Part shown: positions 39,397-50,023 of the stretch, piece by piece
How the letters are laid out: each line of letters opens with the position of its first letter
Numbering within the stretch: the first letter of the stretch is position 1
Assembly: GCF_022662535.1 (NCBI RefSeq)
Contig: NZ_JAKQYM010000008.1
Coordinates: 1-64,000 of the forward strand
DNA length: 64,000 nt
From: Polaribacter marinus
GTDB taxonomy: Bacteria > Bacteroidota > Bacteroidia > Flavobacteriales > Flavobacteriaceae
Direction: 5' to 3'
The notes under the pieces: generated by a model
Told to the model about the DNA's origin: nothing
The model's database searches: none
What the model saw: the letters and a program-made list of their open reading frames with translations, nothing else
Program-made: the position numbers and the translations under genes

Positions 39397-39795
39397 TTAA
39401 TAAACGTAACATAAAACTTCTCCTCCAACATTCTCTTGACGTGCTTTTTTGTTTGTCATTACACCTTTCGATGTAGAAACAATAGCAATTCCAAGTCCGT
39501 TTAATACTCTTGGCATCTCTGTAGAGCCAACATATTTACGTAAACCTGGTGTACTGATTCGTTGAATCTTTCTAATTACTGACTCTTTTGTTTCTTTGTC
39601 ATATTTTAAAGCAATCTTAATAGTTCCTTGAACTTTATCGTCATTGAACTGATAACTTAAAATATATCCTTGATCAAACAAAATTTTAGTCATTTCCTTC
39701 TTCAAGTTTGAAGCCGGAATTTCCACTACCCTGTGTCCTGCTGCGATTGCATTTCTTACTCTAGTAAGAAAATCCGCGATTGGATCTGTATACAT
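39397..39795 (-). CDS. rpsH: 30S ribosomal protein S8
   Basis: A 132-residue S8 with [13 protein letters not shown] and the C-terminal signature [20 protein letters not shown]. It is preceded by an unusually long 163-bp gap with a hairpin and a promoter box, so it may head its own transcript. In E. coli, S8 is the spc operon repressor. Confidence 0.98.
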   Translation of the reverse strand: MYTDPIADFLTRVRNAIAAGHRVVEIPASNLKKEMTKILFDQGYILSYQFNDDKVQGTIKIALKYDKETKESVIRKIQRISTPGLRKYVGSTEMPRVLNGLGIAIVSTSKGVMTNKKARQENVGGEVLCYVY

Positions 39796-39901
39796 ATTTA
39801 TTTAATATTGCGACTACGGTTTTCAAATACCTCTATTTATGCTACAGATTTCTCTGTGATAAATGAACCTATAATCAGTTAAAATTCTTATACTCAAAAA
39901 A

Positions 39902-39931
39902 AATAGAGCGTGCAAAGATACACATTCTATT
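39902..39931 (-). promoter_or_regulatory. internal promoter box in the loop of a terminator-like hairpin, rpsN-rpsH gap
   Basis: On the minus strand, arms AATAGAATGTG and CACGCTCTATT form an 11-bp stem with one mismatch (one T-G pair). The 8-nt loop is TATCTTTG, a perfect -7 consensus (39913-39920), and nine T follow (39895-39903 region). No -33 TTTG lies at 19 nt. A small second hairpin (ACAGA/TCTGT) lies at 39844-39857 in the resulting leader. Confidence 0.55.
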
Positions 39932-39958
39932 TTTATTTTTAAGCTTTATTTTTGATTT

Positions 39959-40228
39959 CTACCAACTTGCCTTTTTAACTCCAGGTATTAATCCTTGGTT
40001 TGCCATTTCTCTAAATGTAACACGAGATAAACCAAATTGTCTCATATATCCTTTAGGACGACCAGTTAATTTACATCTGTTATGCATTCTTACTGGTGAA
40101 GCATTTTTTGGTAATTTTTGCAATGCATCATAGTCTCCAGCTTCTTTTAAAGCTTTTCTCTTTTCTGCATACTTTGCAACTGTTTTCGCTCTCTTACGTT
40201 CGCGAGCTTTCATTGATTCTTTAGCCAT
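39959..40228 (-). CDS. rpsN: 30S ribosomal protein S14
   Basis: An 89-residue S14 of the long, zinc-free type (C-), with [17 protein letters not shown] and the signature [13 protein letters not shown]. Normal length. Confidence 0.98.
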   Translation of the reverse strand: MAKESMKARERKRAKTVAKYAEKRKALKEAGDYDALQKLPKNASPVRMHNRCKLTGRPKGYMRQFGLSRVTFREMANQGLIPGVKKASW

Positions 40229-40231
40229 TTC

Positions 40232-40783
40232 TTAATTTTTTTTGAATGGTAAACCTAATTCTCCTAATAATGACTTAGCTTCTTTATCAGTACTTGCAGA
40301 TGTTACAAATGTAATATCCATACCGTTAATTTTTTTCACTTGATCAATATTAATCTCTGGGTAGATGATTTGTTCAGTAATTCCTAAATTGTAATTACCT
40401 CTTCCATCAAAACCATTAGCTTTTATACCGTTAAAGTCTCTTACACGTGGTAAAGAAGCTGTAACTAATCTATCTAAAAACTCGTACATTTTATCACCAC
40501 GTAAAGTAACTTTTGCCCCAATTGGCATTCCTTTACGTAATTTAAATGCAGCAATATCTTTTTTAGACATTGTAGAAATAGCTTTTTGACCTGTAATTTT
40601 AGTCAACTCTTCTAAGGCATAATCTATTAATTTCTTATCTGCAATTGCAGCACCAACACCTTTAGAAACAACTATTTTTTCTAATTTAGGCACCTGCATT
40701 ACATTCTTATAACTGAATTCTTCAGTAAGAGCATTTATTACTCTTTCTTTGTATTCTGCTTTTAATCTTGGTACGTAACTCAT
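40232..40783 (-). CDS. rplE: 50S ribosomal protein L5
   Basis: A 183-residue 5S rRNA-binding protein with [33 protein letters not shown] and [18 protein letters not shown]. Normal length. Confidence 0.98.
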   Translation of the reverse strand: MSYVPRLKAEYKERVINALTEEFSYKNVMQVPKLEKIVVSKGVGAAIADKKLIDYALEELTKITGQKAISTMSKKDIAAFKLRKGMPIGAKVTLRGDKMYEFLDRLVTASLPRVRDFNGIKANGFDGRGNYNLGITEQIIYPEINIDQVKKINGMDITFVTSASTDKEAKSLLGELGLPFKKN

Positions 40784-40791
40784 GATTATTA

Positions 40792-41094
40792 TTATTTTTT
40801 AGTTTTCTTAGAGATTCTAGTTTTAGCATCTCCTTCAACCTTATAACCTACTCTTACAGCTACACCATCTTCAACTAACATTAAGTTAGAAATATGTAAT
40901 GAAGCTTCTTTTTTTACAATACCACCTTGAGGATTTTGAGCACTTGGTTTAGTGTGTTTAGAAACTAAATTCACACCTTCTACTAATACTCTATCTTTAT
41001 CTTTGATGATTTGTATAACTTTACCTTCTGATCCTTTATGATCTCCTGCAATTACTTTTACAGTATCTCCTGATTTTATTTTAAACTTCTTCAT
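40792..41094 (-). CDS. rplX: 50S ribosomal protein L24
   Basis: A 100-residue L24 with an N-terminal KOW motif ([19 protein letters not shown]) and [13 protein letters not shown]. Normal length. Confidence 0.98.
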   Translation of the reverse strand: MKKFKIKSGDTVKVIAGDHKGSEGKVIQIIKDKDRVLVEGVNLVSKHTKPSAQNPQGGIVKKEASLHISNLMLVEDGVAVRVGYKVEGDAKTRISKKTKK

Positions 41095-41105
41095 TTTATG
41101 ATAAT

Positions 41106-41474
41106 TTAAAGCACTTCAGGTGCTAATGATACTATTTTCATGAATTGTTTCTCACGAAGTTCACGAGCAACAGGACCGAATACACGTGTTCCTCTCATTT
41201 CCTCTGTAGGATTTAAAAGTACACAAGCATTATCATCAAATCTGATGTATGATCCGTCCTTACGTCTAACTTCTTTCTTAGTTCTTACAACAACTGCTCT
41301 AGATACTTGACCTTTCTTTACAGTTCCGTTAGGAGTTGCAGATTTAACAGATACAACAATCTTGTCTCCAATACTTGCGTAACGTTTTCTTGTTCCTCCT
41401 AAAACTCTAATAACTAAAACTTCTTTAGCTCCAGTATTATCTGCTACTTTTAATCTTGATTCTGTTTGTAACAT
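41106..41474 (-). CDS. rplN: 50S ribosomal protein L14
   Basis: A 122-residue L14 that starts [18 protein letters not shown] and ends with the [12 protein letters not shown] tail. Normal length. Confidence 0.98.
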   Translation of the reverse strand: MLQTESRLKVADNTGAKEVLVIRVLGGTRKRYASIGDKIVVSVKSATPNGTVKKGQVSRAVVVRTKKEVRRKDGSYIRFDDNACVLLNPTEEMRGTRVFGPVARELREKQFMKIVSLAPEVL

Positions 41475-41475
41475 A

Positions 41476-41733
41476 TTATTTAGCTCTTTCTAGGATTTCT
41501 ACTAATCTCCAACGTTTAGATTTACTCATAGGTCTTGTTTCCATGATTCTAACAGTATCTCCTTCGTTGCAATCATTCTTTTCGTCGTGTGCAACGTACT
41601 TCTTAGTCTTTAATACGAACTTTCCGTACATTGGGTGCTTTACTCTTTTAGTTTCTGCAACAACAATAGATTTCTCCATTTTGTTACTAGATACAACACC
41701 AATTCTCTCTTTTCTAAGATTTCTTTTTTCCAT
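41476..41733 (-). CDS. rpsQ: 30S ribosomal protein S17
   Basis: An 85-residue OB-fold protein with [19 protein letters not shown] and the signature [20 protein letters not shown]. Normal length. Confidence 0.98.
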   Translation of the reverse strand: MEKRNLRKERIGVVSSNKMEKSIVVAETKRVKHPMYGKFVLKTKKYVAHDEKNDCNEGDTVRIMETRPMSKSKRWRLVEILERAK

Positions 41734-41753
41734 CTTTAAAATTGACTATAGAA

Positions 41754-41945
41754 TTATTGTAATTCTCTTTTTGTTAATTCTGTTGCAATTCTTGCTACAG
41801 TTCTTCTTAAGCTTCTTAACTGCAATGGGTTTTCCATTGGAGTTATGGCGTGAGCCATCTTAAGATCAGTATAATTCTTTTGCAACGCTCCAAGCTTTTC
41901 ATTAAGATCTGCTATAGATAATTCTTTTATTTCTGATTGTTTCAT
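41754..41945 (-). CDS. rpmC: 50S ribosomal protein L29
   Basis: A 63-residue helical-hairpin protein with MKQSEIKELSIADLNEKL and the C-terminal RRTVARIATELTKRE. Normal length. Confidence 0.97.
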   Translation of the reverse strand: MKQSEIKELSIADLNEKLGALQKNYTDLKMAHAITPMENPLQLRSLRRTVARIATELTKRELQ

Positions 41946-41956
41946 TTTATTTAGAA

Positions 41957-42388
41957 TTAAGCGTTAATATCAAAATCTCTTGCTACTACAAACTTCGTTT
42001 TTACAGGAAGTTTTTGTGCTGCTAAACGTAAAGCTTCTTTTGCTACATCCATTGGTACACCACCAATTTCAAACAAAATTCTACCTGGTTTAATAACTGC
42101 AACAAAATGATCTGGTGCTCCTTTACCCTTACCCATACGTACCTCTAAAGGTTTCTTAGTGATAGGCTTGTCTGGAAATACTTTGATCCATAACTGACCT
42201 TCTCTTTTCATATGACGAGTAGCCGCGATACGAGCTGCTTCTATTTGACGAGAAGTTAACAAGTTCTGGTCTAGAGATTTGATACCAAACATTCCATTAG
42301 AAAGTTGATTTCCTCTACCAGAAATACCTGTCATATTTCCTTTCGCCTTCTGTACCTTACGGTATTTTACTCTTTTTGGCTGTAACAT
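41957..42388 (-). CDS. rplP: 50S ribosomal protein L16
   Basis: A 143-residue L16 that starts [17 protein letters not shown], with the signatures [19 protein letters not shown] and [17 protein letters not shown]. Normal length. Confidence 0.98.
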   Translation of the reverse strand: MLQPKRVKYRKVQKAKGNMTGISGRGNQLSNGMFGIKSLDQNLLTSRQIEAARIAATRHMKREGQLWIKVFPDKPITKKPLEVRMGKGKGAPDHFVAVIKPGRILFEIGGVPMDVAKEALRLAAQKLPVKTKFVVARDFDINA

Positions 42389-42410
42389 TTTTAATTTCTA
42401 ATTTTAAAAA

Positions 42411-43136
42411 TTATTTTCTTCTACGAGGTTGTTGACGTTTAGATCTATCACCACCACCTTTATTACCAGATTGTTTTTTAGACAAACCTACTAATGGAGA
42501 TAATTCTCTCTTACCATAAACCTCACCTTTCATAATCCATACTTTAATACCTAATCTTCCATAAGTAGTATGAGCTTCAACAAGTGAATAATCAATATCT
42601 GCTCTAAAAGTAGAAAGAGGAATTCTACCTTCTTTAAAATGTTCTGAACGTGCCATTTCTGCTCCGTTTAAACGACCAGAGATTTGGATTTTAATACCTT
42701 CAGCATTCATACGCATAGTTGCCTGAATTGCCATTTTAATAGCTCTCTTGTAAGAAATTCTATTTTCAATTTGACGTGCTACACTAGTTGCAACTAATTT
42801 TGCATCTAATTCTGGACGTTTAATTTCAAAAATATTAATTTGAACTTCTTTCCCAGTAATTTTCTTAAGCTCTTCTTTTAACTTGTCTACCTCTTGTCCA
42901 CCTTTCCCGATAATAATACCTGGTCTTGCAGTAGTGATAGTAACGGTTACAAGTTTAAGTGTACGCTCTATAATTACTCTAGAAACACTTGCTTTAGATA
43001 ATCTAGCATTAATATACTTTCTTATCTTATCATCTTCAGCAATTTTATCTCCGTAGTCATTTCCACCGTACCAGTTAGATTCCCAACCTCTGATGATTCC
43101 TAAACGATTTCCTATTGGATTAGTTTTTTGTCCCAT
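42411..43136 (-). CDS. rpsC: 30S ribosomal protein S3
   Basis: A 241-residue S3 with an N-terminal KH domain ([17 protein letters not shown]) and the C-terminal S3 domain ([20 protein letters not shown]). The C-terminus is a basic tail rich in Arg, Lys and Gly. Confidence 0.98.
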   Translation of the reverse strand: MGQKTNPIGNRLGIIRGWESNWYGGNDYGDKIAEDDKIRKYINARLSKASVSRVIIERTLKLVTVTITTARPGIIIGKGGQEVDKLKEELKKITGKEVQINIFEIKRPELDAKLVATSVARQIENRISYKRAIKMAIQATMRMNAEGIKIQISGRLNGAEMARSEHFKEGRIPLSTFRADIDYSLVEAHTTYGRLGIKVWIMKGEVYGKRELSPLVGLSKKQSGNKGGGDRSKRQQPRRRK

Positions 43137-43147
43137 TTCTACTTTGA

Positions 43148-43552
43148 TTAATTACTTAAATTTTTACTACCTAACTCTAAAGTAACGTGATTAGAACGCT
43201 TACGAATTCTATGAGCACGCCCTTGTGGAGCAGGTCTTAATCTTTTTAACATTCCTGCGCTATCTACATAAATAGTTTTTACAAATAAACTAGCCTCTTC
43301 AATAGATTTATCCTCATTTTTAGCTTGCCAGTTTGCAATTGCAGACAATAACAACTTCTCTAAATTGATTGATGCTTCTTTAGGACTAAATTTTAAGATT
43401 TGTAAAGCTTTTTCAACCTCTACTCCTCTAATTTGATCTGCTACTAAACGCATTTTTCTTGGTGACGTAGGACAGTTAGTAAGCTTTGCGAAAGCACGTT
43501 GCTTTCTATCCGCTTTTAACTGATCTGCCATATTTTTTTTACGAACTCCCAT
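43148..43552 (-). CDS. rplV: 50S ribosomal protein L22
   Basis: A 134-residue L22 with [18 protein letters not shown] and the signature [17 protein letters not shown]. Its N-terminus is about 20 residues longer than in E. coli, with a second possible ATG at residue 8. Confidence 0.97.
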   Translation of the reverse strand: MGVRKKNMADQLKADRKQRAFAKLTNCPTSPRKMRLVADQIRGVEVEKALQILKFSPKEASINLEKLLLSAIANWQAKNEDKSIEEASLFVKTIYVDSAGMLKRLRPAPQGRAHRIRKRSNHVTLELGSKNLSN

Positions 43553-43559
43553 TTCCTAC

Positions 43560-43838
43560 CTATTTTTTTCCTTTATTTTTTGCACCAGCGTGTCCTCTAA
43601 AAGAACGAGTTGGTGAAAATTCGCCTAATTTATGCCCTACCATGTTTTCTGTAACATAAACTGGTACAAACTGACGTCCATTATGAACAGCAATTGTTTG
43701 TCCTACAAAATCTGGAGTAATCATACTTGCTCTAGACCAAGTTTTGATAACAGTTTTGTTTCCAGCCTCTACATTAGCTAACACTTTTTTCTCTAATTTA
43801 TAGTGAACGTAAGGTCCTTTTTTTAATGATCTTGCCAT
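43560..43838 (-). CDS. rpsS: 30S ribosomal protein S19
   Basis: A 92-residue S19 with [18 protein letters not shown], the signature [16 protein letters not shown] and a basic tail. Normal length. Confidence 0.98.
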   Translation of the reverse strand: MARSLKKGPYVHYKLEKKVLANVEAGNKTVIKTWSRASMITPDFVGQTIAVHNGRQFVPVYVTENMVGHKLGEFSPTRSFRGHAGAKNKGKK

Positions 43839-43844
43839 AACTTA

Positions 43845-44669
43845 TTATTTCTTTCTACGTTCTATAATATACTTATTACTAGCTTTGGTTTTAGACCTAG
43901 TCTTAAATCCTTTTGCAGGAATACCATTTCTAGATCTTGGATGACCTCCAGAAGAACGTCCTTCACCACCACCCATTGGGTGATCCACAGGATTCATTCT
44001 TACTGCATTAGTCCTTGGTCTTCTACCTAACCATCTACTTCTACCTGCTTTACCAGATACTAATAATTGATGATCTGAATTAGACACAACTCCAATCGTA
44101 GCCATACAAGTTAACAAGATTAATCTTGTTTCTCCTGAAGGTAACTTCACTGTTGCATATTTACCATCTCTTGCCATTAATTGAGCAAAAGAACCAGCAG
44201 AACGAGCCATAACAGCTCCTTGACCTGGACGTAATTCTATACAAGAAATTGTAGTTCCTAAAGGAATTTCACTTAAAGGCATTGCGTTCCCAATTTCTGG
44301 TGCAATGCTACTTCCAGCAACTATTGTTTGACCTACTTTTAAACCGTTTTGTGCAATTACATAACGTTTTTCACCATCAGCATAACTAAGTAATGCAATA
44401 AATGCAGTACGATTTGGATCGTACTCTATAGTTTTAACTGTTGCAGGAATACCGCTTTTATCTCTTTTAAAATCGATAATACGATATCTTTGTTTATGAC
44501 CACCTCCTATATTACGAGTTGTCATTCTACCTTGACTGTTTCGACCTCCAGATCGTTTTTTCGGAGCAAGTAAACTTTTCTCCGGCTTATCAGTTGTTAT
44601 GGTGTCGAACCCATTTACAACTCTAAAACGCTGACCTGGTGTTATTGGTTTTAATTTTCTAACTGACAT
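43845..44669 (-). CDS. rplB: 50S ribosomal protein L2
   Basis: A 274-residue L2 near the peptidyl transferase centre. The family signature [20 protein letters not shown] includes the conserved His of the HPMGGGEG loop. Normal length. Confidence 0.98.
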   Translation of the reverse strand: MSVRKLKPITPGQRFRVVNGFDTITTDKPEKSLLAPKKRSGGRNSQGRMTTRNIGGGHKQRYRIIDFKRDKSGIPATVKTIEYDPNRTAFIALLSYADGEKRYVIAQNGLKVGQTIVAGSSIAPEIGNAMPLSEIPLGTTISCIELRPGQGAVMARSAGSFAQLMARDGKYATVKLPSGETRLILLTCMATIGVVSNSDHQLLVSGKAGRSRWLGRRPRTNAVRMNPVDHPMGGGEGRSSGGHPRSRNGIPAKGFKTRSKTKASNKYIIERRKK

Positions 44670-44680
44670 TCTGTCTTTTC

Positions 44681-44971
44681 TTAAAGATTGTTATAAAAAT
44701 CAATGCTTTCTCCTTCTGCTAATTGAACGATAGCTTTTTTGTATCCGCTTTTAATACCTGTAACTAAACCTTTTTTAGTAAACTTAGTATTTCTTTGAAT
44801 TGGATAGTTTAAAGTCTTAACGCTAGATATAGAAACACCGTAAGTTGCTTCAACAGCATCTTTAATTTCTAATTTATTAGCTTTTTTATCTACAACAAAC
44901 GTATAACGGTTGAATAACTCGCTATCATTAGTTGCTTTTTCCGTGATAATAGGTTTTATTAAAATACTCAT
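44681..44971 (-). CDS. rplW: 50S ribosomal protein L23
   Basis: A 96-residue L23 at the exit tunnel. It has [15 protein letters not shown] ([18 protein letters not shown]) and [15 protein letters not shown]. Normal length. Confidence 0.97.
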   Translation of the reverse strand: MSILIKPIITEKATNDSELFNRYTFVVDKKANKLEIKDAVEATYGVSISSVKTLNYPIQRNTKFTKKGLVTGIKSGYKKAIVQLAEGESIDFYNNL

Positions 44972-44980
44972 TTCGAATCC

Positions 44981-45610
44981 CTATTTGCTTAAATTTGTAT
45001 TAATTCCTTCTAAAGAGCCTTCTGTAATAACTACTTTATTAGCGTTTAACACACCATAAGTATTTATTTCTGAAGCATTAACTACTTTAGAGTTTTTTAA
45101 GTTACGTGATGACAAATAAACATTTGCATTTTCACCACCTAATACAAACAATGATTTTTTAGTATCTAATTCTAAAGCTTTTAACACATCAACAAAGTTT
45201 TTTGTCTTTGGAGAGTCAAAATTAAAATCTTCAATTATTACTAAATTCTTATCGTTTGCTTGAATACTTAAAGCAGATTTACGTGCTAAACGCTTTAAGT
45301 TTTTATTCAATTTAAAAGAATAACTTCTTGGTCTTGGTCCGAACATACGTCCTCCACCTCTAAAAACACCAGACTTGATAGAACCTGCTCTTGCAGTACC
45401 AGTTCCTTTTTGTTTTTTTATCTTTCTTGTAGAACCAGAAATCTCTGCTCTTTCTTTAGATTTATGCGTTCCTTGACGTTGATTCGCCAAATATTGCTTT
45501 ACATCTAAATAAATTGCATGATCATTAGGTTCTATACCAAATACATCTTTAGAAAGTTCAACTTTTCTACCTGTATCTTTTCCTGTAATATCTAAAACTG
45601 CTACTTTCAT
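44981..45610 (-). CDS. rplD: 50S ribosomal protein L4
   Basis: A 209-residue L4 with the extended-loop signature [19 protein letters not shown] and [19 protein letters not shown]. Its start overlaps the rplC stop codon by one base. In E. coli, L4 represses the S10 operon through the leader. The leader upstream of rplC here is a candidate for a comparable target. Confidence 0.98.
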   Translation of the reverse strand: MKVAVLDITGKDTGRKVELSKDVFGIEPNDHAIYLDVKQYLANQRQGTHKSKERAEISGSTRKIKKQKGTGTARAGSIKSGVFRGGGRMFGPRPRSYSFKLNKNLKRLARKSALSIQANDKNLVIIEDFNFDSPKTKNFVDVLKALELDTKKSLFVLGGENANVYLSSRNLKNSKVVNASEINTYGVLNANKVVITEGSLEGINTNLSK

Positions 45611-46227
45611 TATTTCTGAATAGTTACAAAAGCATTTTTGTGTCCAGGAACTGCTCCTTTAACAACAAGTAGGTTCTTTTCAGCAACTACTTTTAATACT
45701 TTTAAGTTTTGAACTTTCACTTTATCTCCTCCCATTCTTCCTGCCATACGCATTCCTTTGAATACTCTTGCAGGATATGATGCAGCACCAATAGATCCTG
45801 GAGCTCTTAAACGGTTATGTTGTCCATGAGTAGCTTGACCTACACCAGCAAATCCATGACGTTTTACAACACCTTGGAAACCTTTACCTTTTGACACACC
45901 AGATACATCAACAAACTCACCTTCTTCAAAGTGATCTACTGTAATAGCATCTCCTAATTTATACTCCTCTTCAAACCCTTGGAATTCAACGACTTTTTTC
46001 TTAGCAGTGGTGCCAGCTTTTTTAAAGTGACCGTCTAACGCTTTGTTAGAACTCTTCGCCTTTTTGTCATCGAAACCAAGCTGCAACGCATTGTAGCCGT
46101 CAACCTCTTCGGTTCTGACTTGGGTAACAACGCAAGGACCTGCTTCGATTACTGTACAAGGAATATTCTTCCCGTTTTCATCAAATAAGCTGGTCATTCC
46201 AATTTTTCTTCCTATTAACCCAGACAT
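45610..46227 (-). CDS. rplC: 50S ribosomal protein L3
   Basis: A 205-residue L3 with [19 protein letters not shown] and the signature [15 protein letters not shown]. It heads the S10-type gene series here, because a terminator-like hairpin and a canonical promoter separate it from rpsJ. Its leader is about 220 nt. Confidence 0.98.
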   Translation of the reverse strand: MSGLIGRKIGMTSLFDENGKNIPCTVIEAGPCVVTQVRTEEVDGYNALQLGFDDKKAKSSNKALDGHFKKAGTTAKKKVVEFQGFEEEYKLGDAITVDHFEEGEFVDVSGVSKGKGFQGVVKRHGFAGVGQATHGQHNRLRAPGSIGAASYPARVFKGMRMAGRMGGDKVKVQNLKVLKVVAEKNLLVVKGAVPGHKNAFVTIQK

Positions 46228-46336
46228 TTAGTTAAAATTTTAGACGATAGGCATTTACCCAGCGCGTCTATTATTAATAATTATTGTTTGAAACTAATGT
46301 TTCGTTTTTTGTCCTTAGAATTTCATCCAAAAAAAA

Positions 46337-46360
46337 CAGCGCAAAACAAATTCAACGCTG
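46337..46360 (-). terminator. candidate attenuator in the rplC leader
   Basis: On the minus strand, a GC-rich 5-bp stem (CAGCG / CGCTG) with a 14-nt loop is followed by eight T (46329-46336). The loop contains TTTGTTTT, which can pair instead with AAAACAAA just upstream (46363-46370). This gives an alternative, probably exclusive, hairpin. It lies about midway between the promoter at 46461 and rplC. Confidence 0.5.
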
Positions 46361-46460
46361 ATTTTGTTTTTCCGTTTTTCCTTTGCGAAACGCTCTGGAC
46401 ATGTTACTATTATTAGATTTTAATCTAAATAACAGCTTCACCCTACTCTATTTCGGGTTG

Positions 46461-46491
46461 CAAAAGTATAAAAAACTTTCGGTTTAACAAA
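46461..46491 (-). promoter_or_regulatory. promoter of the rplC (S10/spc/alpha) unit
   Basis: On the minus strand, TTTG (46488-46491) lies exactly 19 nt from TACTTTTG (46461-46468), a perfect Bacteroidota promoter. The -33 element is in the loop of the rpsJ terminator hairpin, and the right arm of that hairpin forms most of the promoter spacer. Confidence 0.8.
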
Positions 46492-46506
46492 ATTAAACCG
46501 AAAGTT
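46474..46506 (-). terminator. terminator of the str (rpsL-rpsJ) unit, overlapping the rplC promoter
   Basis: A perfect 14-bp stem (AACTTTCGGTTTAA and its complement) with a 5-nt loop, 10 nt past the rpsJ stop codon. A short T-run follows on the minus strand. Confidence 0.85.
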
Positions 46507-46516
46507 AATATTTTAC

Positions 46517-46822
46517 TTAAACTTTTATCTCAACTTCAACACCACTTGGTAACTCAAGTTTCATTAAAGCATCAATAGTTTTCGAAGAAGAACTATAGAT
46601 GTCTAATAATCTTTTGTAAGCAGATAATTGAAATTGCTCTCTAGATTTTTTGTTTACGTGTGGAGAACGTAATACTGTAAAAATCTTCTTATGTGTTGGT
46701 AAAGGTATTGGTCCGTTTACAACAGCACCAGTACTTTTAACCGTCTTAACTATTTTTTCAGCAGATTTATCTACTAAATTGTAATCGTAAGACTTTAATT
46801 TTATTCTAATTTTTTGACTCAT
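46517..46822 (-). CDS. rpsJ: 30S ribosomal protein S10
   Basis: A 101-residue S10 with [20 protein letters not shown] and the signature [20 protein letters not shown]. It is last in the rpsL-rpsG-fusA-rpsJ unit and followed at once by a terminator. No tuf gene lies between fusA and rpsJ. Confidence 0.98.
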   Translation of the reverse strand: MSQKIRIKLKSYDYNLVDKSAEKIVKTVKSTGAVVNGPIPLPTHKKIFTVLRSPHVNKKSREQFQLSAYKRLLDIYSSSSKTIDALMKLELPSGVEVEIKV

Positions 46823-46842
46823 CTTGTATTATTTATAGTAGA

Positions 46843-48960
46843 TTAACCTTTAGATTTTGCGATAACTTCTTCAGATACATTTGAAGGAGTTTCTGCATAA
46901 TGTGAAAATTCCATTGTAGAAGTAGCTCTACCAGAAGACATCGTTCTTAAAGCAGTTACATAACCAAACATTTCTGATAATGGAACTAATGCTTTTACAA
47001 CTTTAGATCCAGCACGATCACTCATGTCGTTAACTTGACCTCTTCTTCTATTTAAATCTCCAACAATATCTCCCATGTTTTCTTCTGGAGTTAACACTTC
47101 TAATTTCATTAACGGCTCCATGATTTTAGCTTTTGCAGATTTTGCAGCAGCTTTATATCCCATTTTTGCAGCTAATTCAAAAGATAATGCATCAGAATCC
47201 ACTGCGTGGAAAGACCCATCTTTTAATGTAACTTTCATAGAATCCATTTCATAACCTGCTAAAGGACCATTCTTCATAGCTTCTTTGAAACCTTTCTCTA
47301 CAGAAGGTACAAATTCTCTAGGAACGTTACCACCTTTAATGATAGAAGAGAATTGTAATCCTTGAACACCTTCATCAGCTGGACCGATAGTAAATACAAT
47401 ATCAGCAAATTTACCACGACCACCAGATTGTTTCTTATAAACTTCTCTATGTTCTGCTTCTGCAGTAATAGCTTCTTTATATTCTACTTGTGGTTGACCT
47501 TGATTTACTTCAACTTTGAATTCACGTTTTAAACGATCTACAATTACATCTAAGTGTAACTCTCCCATACCAGAGATAATAGTCTGACCTGAAGCCTCGT
47601 CTGAACGAACTGTAAAAGTAGGATCTTCTTCGGCTAATTTACCTAGACCAATTCCTAATCTATCTACATCTGCTTTTGTTTTAGGCTCTACAGCAATACC
47701 AATTACTGGATCTGGAAAATCCATTGATTCTAAAACAATAGGGAATTTTTCTGCTGAAAGTGTATCTCCTGTTTTAATAGATTTAAATCCTACAGCAGCT
47801 CCAATATCACCAGCCTCGATGTAATCAATTGCGTTTTGCTTATTAGCATGCATTTGATAAATACGAGAAATACGTTCTTTTTTTCCTGAACGATTGTTCA
47901 ACACATAAGAACCTGCATCTAAACGACCAGAATATGCTCTAAAAAATGCTAAACGACCAACAAAAGGATCTGTAGCAATTTTAAATGCTAAAGCCGCAAA
48001 AGGCTCATCTACACTAGGCTTACGTAATTCTTGTTCTTCTGTATCTGGATTAATTCCAACAATACCCTCTTTATCCATTGGAGAAGGTAAATAACGACAT
48101 ACAGCATCTAAAAGAAACTGAACCCCTTTATTTTTAAAAGAAGAACCACAAACCATAGGAATGATTGCCATATCCATAACAGCAGCTCTTAATGCAGTAT
48201 GCACTTCGTCTTCTGTTATAGAATCTTCATCTTCCATAAATTTTTCTAGTAGATTTTCATCATAACTAGCAACTTCTTCAATTAATAAAGCACGATATTT
48301 ACGCACTTCATCTTTCATATCTTCAGGAATAGCAACAACATCAAAAGTTGCTCCCTGAGTTTCGTCATGCCATATAATAGCACGATTCTTTACTAAATCT
48401 ACGATACCTTTAAACTCATCTTCGTCACCAATGTTTAAAACGATTGGCACCGCGTTAGACTTTAACATATCTTTTACCTGTTGACAAACTCCTAAAAAGT
48501 CAGATCCTTGACGGTCCATTTTATTAACAAACCCAATTCTTGGTACTTTATAGTTATCTGCTAACCTCCAGTTAGTTTCTGATTGTGGTTCAACACCATC
48601 AACAGCACTAAATAAGAAAACCAAACCATCTAATACACGTAATGATCTATTTACTTCTACAGTAAAATCAACGTGACCAGGAGTATCAATAATATTAAAG
48701 TGATATCCCATTGTATCTGGAGTAGGCTCTGCATTTTCTAAAGGGAACTGCCATGTACAAGTTGTTGCAGCAGAAGTAATTGTAATACCTCTTTCCTGCT
48801 CTTGCTCCATCCAGTCCATTGTAGCTGCACCATCATGTACTTCTCCAATCTTATGAGACACACCTGTATAAAACAAAATACGCTCTGTAGTTGTAGTTTT
48901 TCCAGCATCAATATGTGCTGCAATCCCAATGTTTCTTGTATATTTTAAATCTCTAGCCAT
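46843..48960 (-). CDS. fusA: elongation factor G
   Basis: A 705-residue translational GTPase. P-loop [15 protein letters not shown], switch [14 protein letters not shown] and the later EF-G domains ([20 protein letters not shown] to the C-terminus) are complete. It catalyses translocation and ribosome recycling. Confidence 0.98.
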   Translation of the reverse strand: MARDLKYTRNIGIAAHIDAGKTTTTERILFYTGVSHKIGEVHDGAATMDWMEQEQERGITITSAATTCTWQFPLENAEPTPDTMGYHFNIIDTPGHVDFTVEVNRSLRVLDGLVFLFSAVDGVEPQSETNWRLADNYKVPRIGFVNKMDRQGSDFLGVCQQVKDMLKSNAVPIVLNIGDEDEFKGIVDLVKNRAIIWHDETQGATFDVVAIPEDMKDEVRKYRALLIEEVASYDENLLEKFMEDEDSITEDEVHTALRAAVMDMAIIPMVCGSSFKNKGVQFLLDAVCRYLPSPMDKEGIVGINPDTEEQELRKPSVDEPFAALAFKIATDPFVGRLAFFRAYSGRLDAGSYVLNNRSGKKERISRIYQMHANKQNAIDYIEAGDIGAAVGFKSIKTGDTLSAEKFPIVLESMDFPDPVIGIAVEPKTKADVDRLGIGLGKLAEEDPTFTVRSDEASGQTIISGMGELHLDVIVDRLKREFKVEVNQGQPQVEYKEAITAEAEHREVYKKQSGGRGKFADIVFTIGPADEGVQGLQFSSIIKGGNVPREFVPSVEKGFKEAMKNGPLAGYEMDSMKVTLKDGSFHAVDSDALSFELAAKMGYKAAAKSAKAKIMEPLMKLEVLTPEENMGDIVGDLNRRRGQVNDMSDRAGSKVVKALVPLSEMFGYVTALRTMSSGRATSTMEFSHYAETPSNVSEEVIAKSKG

Positions 48961-48965
48961 TTCTA

Positions 48966-49445
48966 TTAAAATCTAAAGTGTGAGAAAGCTTTGTTAGCTT
49001 CCGCCATTTTATGAGTATCAGTACGTTTTTTCACTGCTGCACCTTCTTCTTTAGCCGCAGCTAAGATTTCGGCAGCTAAACGCTGTGCCATAGTTTTTTC
49101 GTTCCTCTTACGAGTATACAAAATCATCCATTTAATAGCCATAGATACTTTACGATCTGGTCTAATTTGCATTGGTATTTGGAATGTTGCACCACCTACA
49201 CGACGAGATCTTACTTCTACGTGAGGCATCACATTTGACAAACCATCTTTCCAAATTTCTAAAGCCGATTTTTCTTCGCCTTCTCCTTTTCTTTCTTCTA
49301 CGATATCCAATGCATCATAAAATACTTTAAACGCTACTGACTTCTTACCACTCCACATTAAGTTGTTAACGAAACGCGTTACTAGCTGATCATTAAACTT
49401 TGGATCTGGTAATAAGACTCTTTTTTTTGCTGCTCTTTTTCTCAT
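48966..49445 (-). CDS. rpsG: 30S ribosomal protein S7
   Basis: A 159-residue S7 with [19 protein letters not shown] and the signature [18 protein letters not shown]. Normal length. In E. coli, S7 regulates the str operon. Confidence 0.98.
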   Translation of the reverse strand: MRKRAAKKRVLLPDPKFNDQLVTRFVNNLMWSGKKSVAFKVFYDALDIVEERKGEGEEKSALEIWKDGLSNVMPHVEVRSRRVGGATFQIPMQIRPDRKVSMAIKWMILYTRKRNEKTMAQRLAAEILAAAKEEGAAVKKRTDTHKMAEANKAFSHFRF

Positions 49446-49472
49446 GTCTTTACATTAAAAAAGTTACTAATT

Positions 49473-49847
49473 TTACTTTTTTGGGCGTTTCGCACCATAC
49501 TTAGACCTACGTTGAGTTCTTCCCTCAACACCTGCTGTATCTAATGCTCCACGTACCACGTGATATTTAACACCTGGTAAATCTTTTACCCTTCCACCTC
49601 TAACTAATACTATCGAGTGCTCTTGCAAATTGTGACCTTCTCCAGGGATGTATGCGTTTATCTCATTACCATTTGTCAATCTAACTCTGGCAACTTTTCT
49701 CATTGCTGAATTAGGTTTCTTTGGTGTTGTAGTATAAACACGTGTACATACTCCTCTTCTTTGAGGTGACGATTGTAAAGCAGCCGATTTACTCTTCTTA
49801 GTTATTTTGGTTCTTCCTTTACGTACTAACTGTTGTATAGTTGGCAT
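49473..49847 (-). CDS. rpsL: 30S ribosomal protein S12
   Basis: A 124-residue decoding-centre protein with [20 protein letters not shown] and [17 protein letters not shown]. The lysine and proline positions associated with streptomycin sensitivity look wild-type (KKPNSA). First gene of the str unit, directly behind a canonical promoter. Confidence 0.98.
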   Translation of the reverse strand: MPTIQQLVRKGRTKITKKSKSAALQSSPQRRGVCTRVYTTTPKKPNSAMRKVARVRLTNGNEINAYIPGEGHNLQEHSIVLVRGGRVKDLPGVKYHVVRGALDTAGVEGRTQRRSKYGAKRPKK

Positions 49848-49905
49848 ACTAAATAATTAACTGTTTTCGTTTATAATTAAACTTTCCCCTATTTTTACGG
49901 GTGGG

Positions 49906-49936
49906 CAAATGTACAACTATTTTCTAATTATTCAAA
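49906..49936 (-). promoter_or_regulatory. promoter of rpsL (str unit)
   Basis: On the minus strand, TTTG (49933-49936) lies exactly 19 nt from TACATTTG (49906-49913), a perfect match to the Bacteroidota consensus. The leader is about 55 nt and includes a CCCACCC / GGGG stretch. Confidence 0.85.
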
Positions 49937-49996
49937 TATCAGCATGTTATTTTTTTTGAAGTAGTATTTTTTCAACAATATTTTCTTATTTTCATT

Positions 49997-50004
49997 TACA
50001 TTTG
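49997..50004 (+). promoter_or_regulatory. -7 box for the BamA/TamA-like gene
   Basis: TACATTTG, a perfect TAnnTTTG, lies 19 nt upstream of the TTG start at 50024. No clear -33 element. Confidence 0.5.
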
Positions 50005-50023
50005 AACTTAATTTTAGCTTAAT

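Noticed and set aside
41456..41863. 135-codon hydrophobic open frame opposite rplN, rpsQ and rpmC
   Set aside because: It spans three ribosomal protein genes in antisense. The hydrophobicity follows from the complement of lysine-rich codons.
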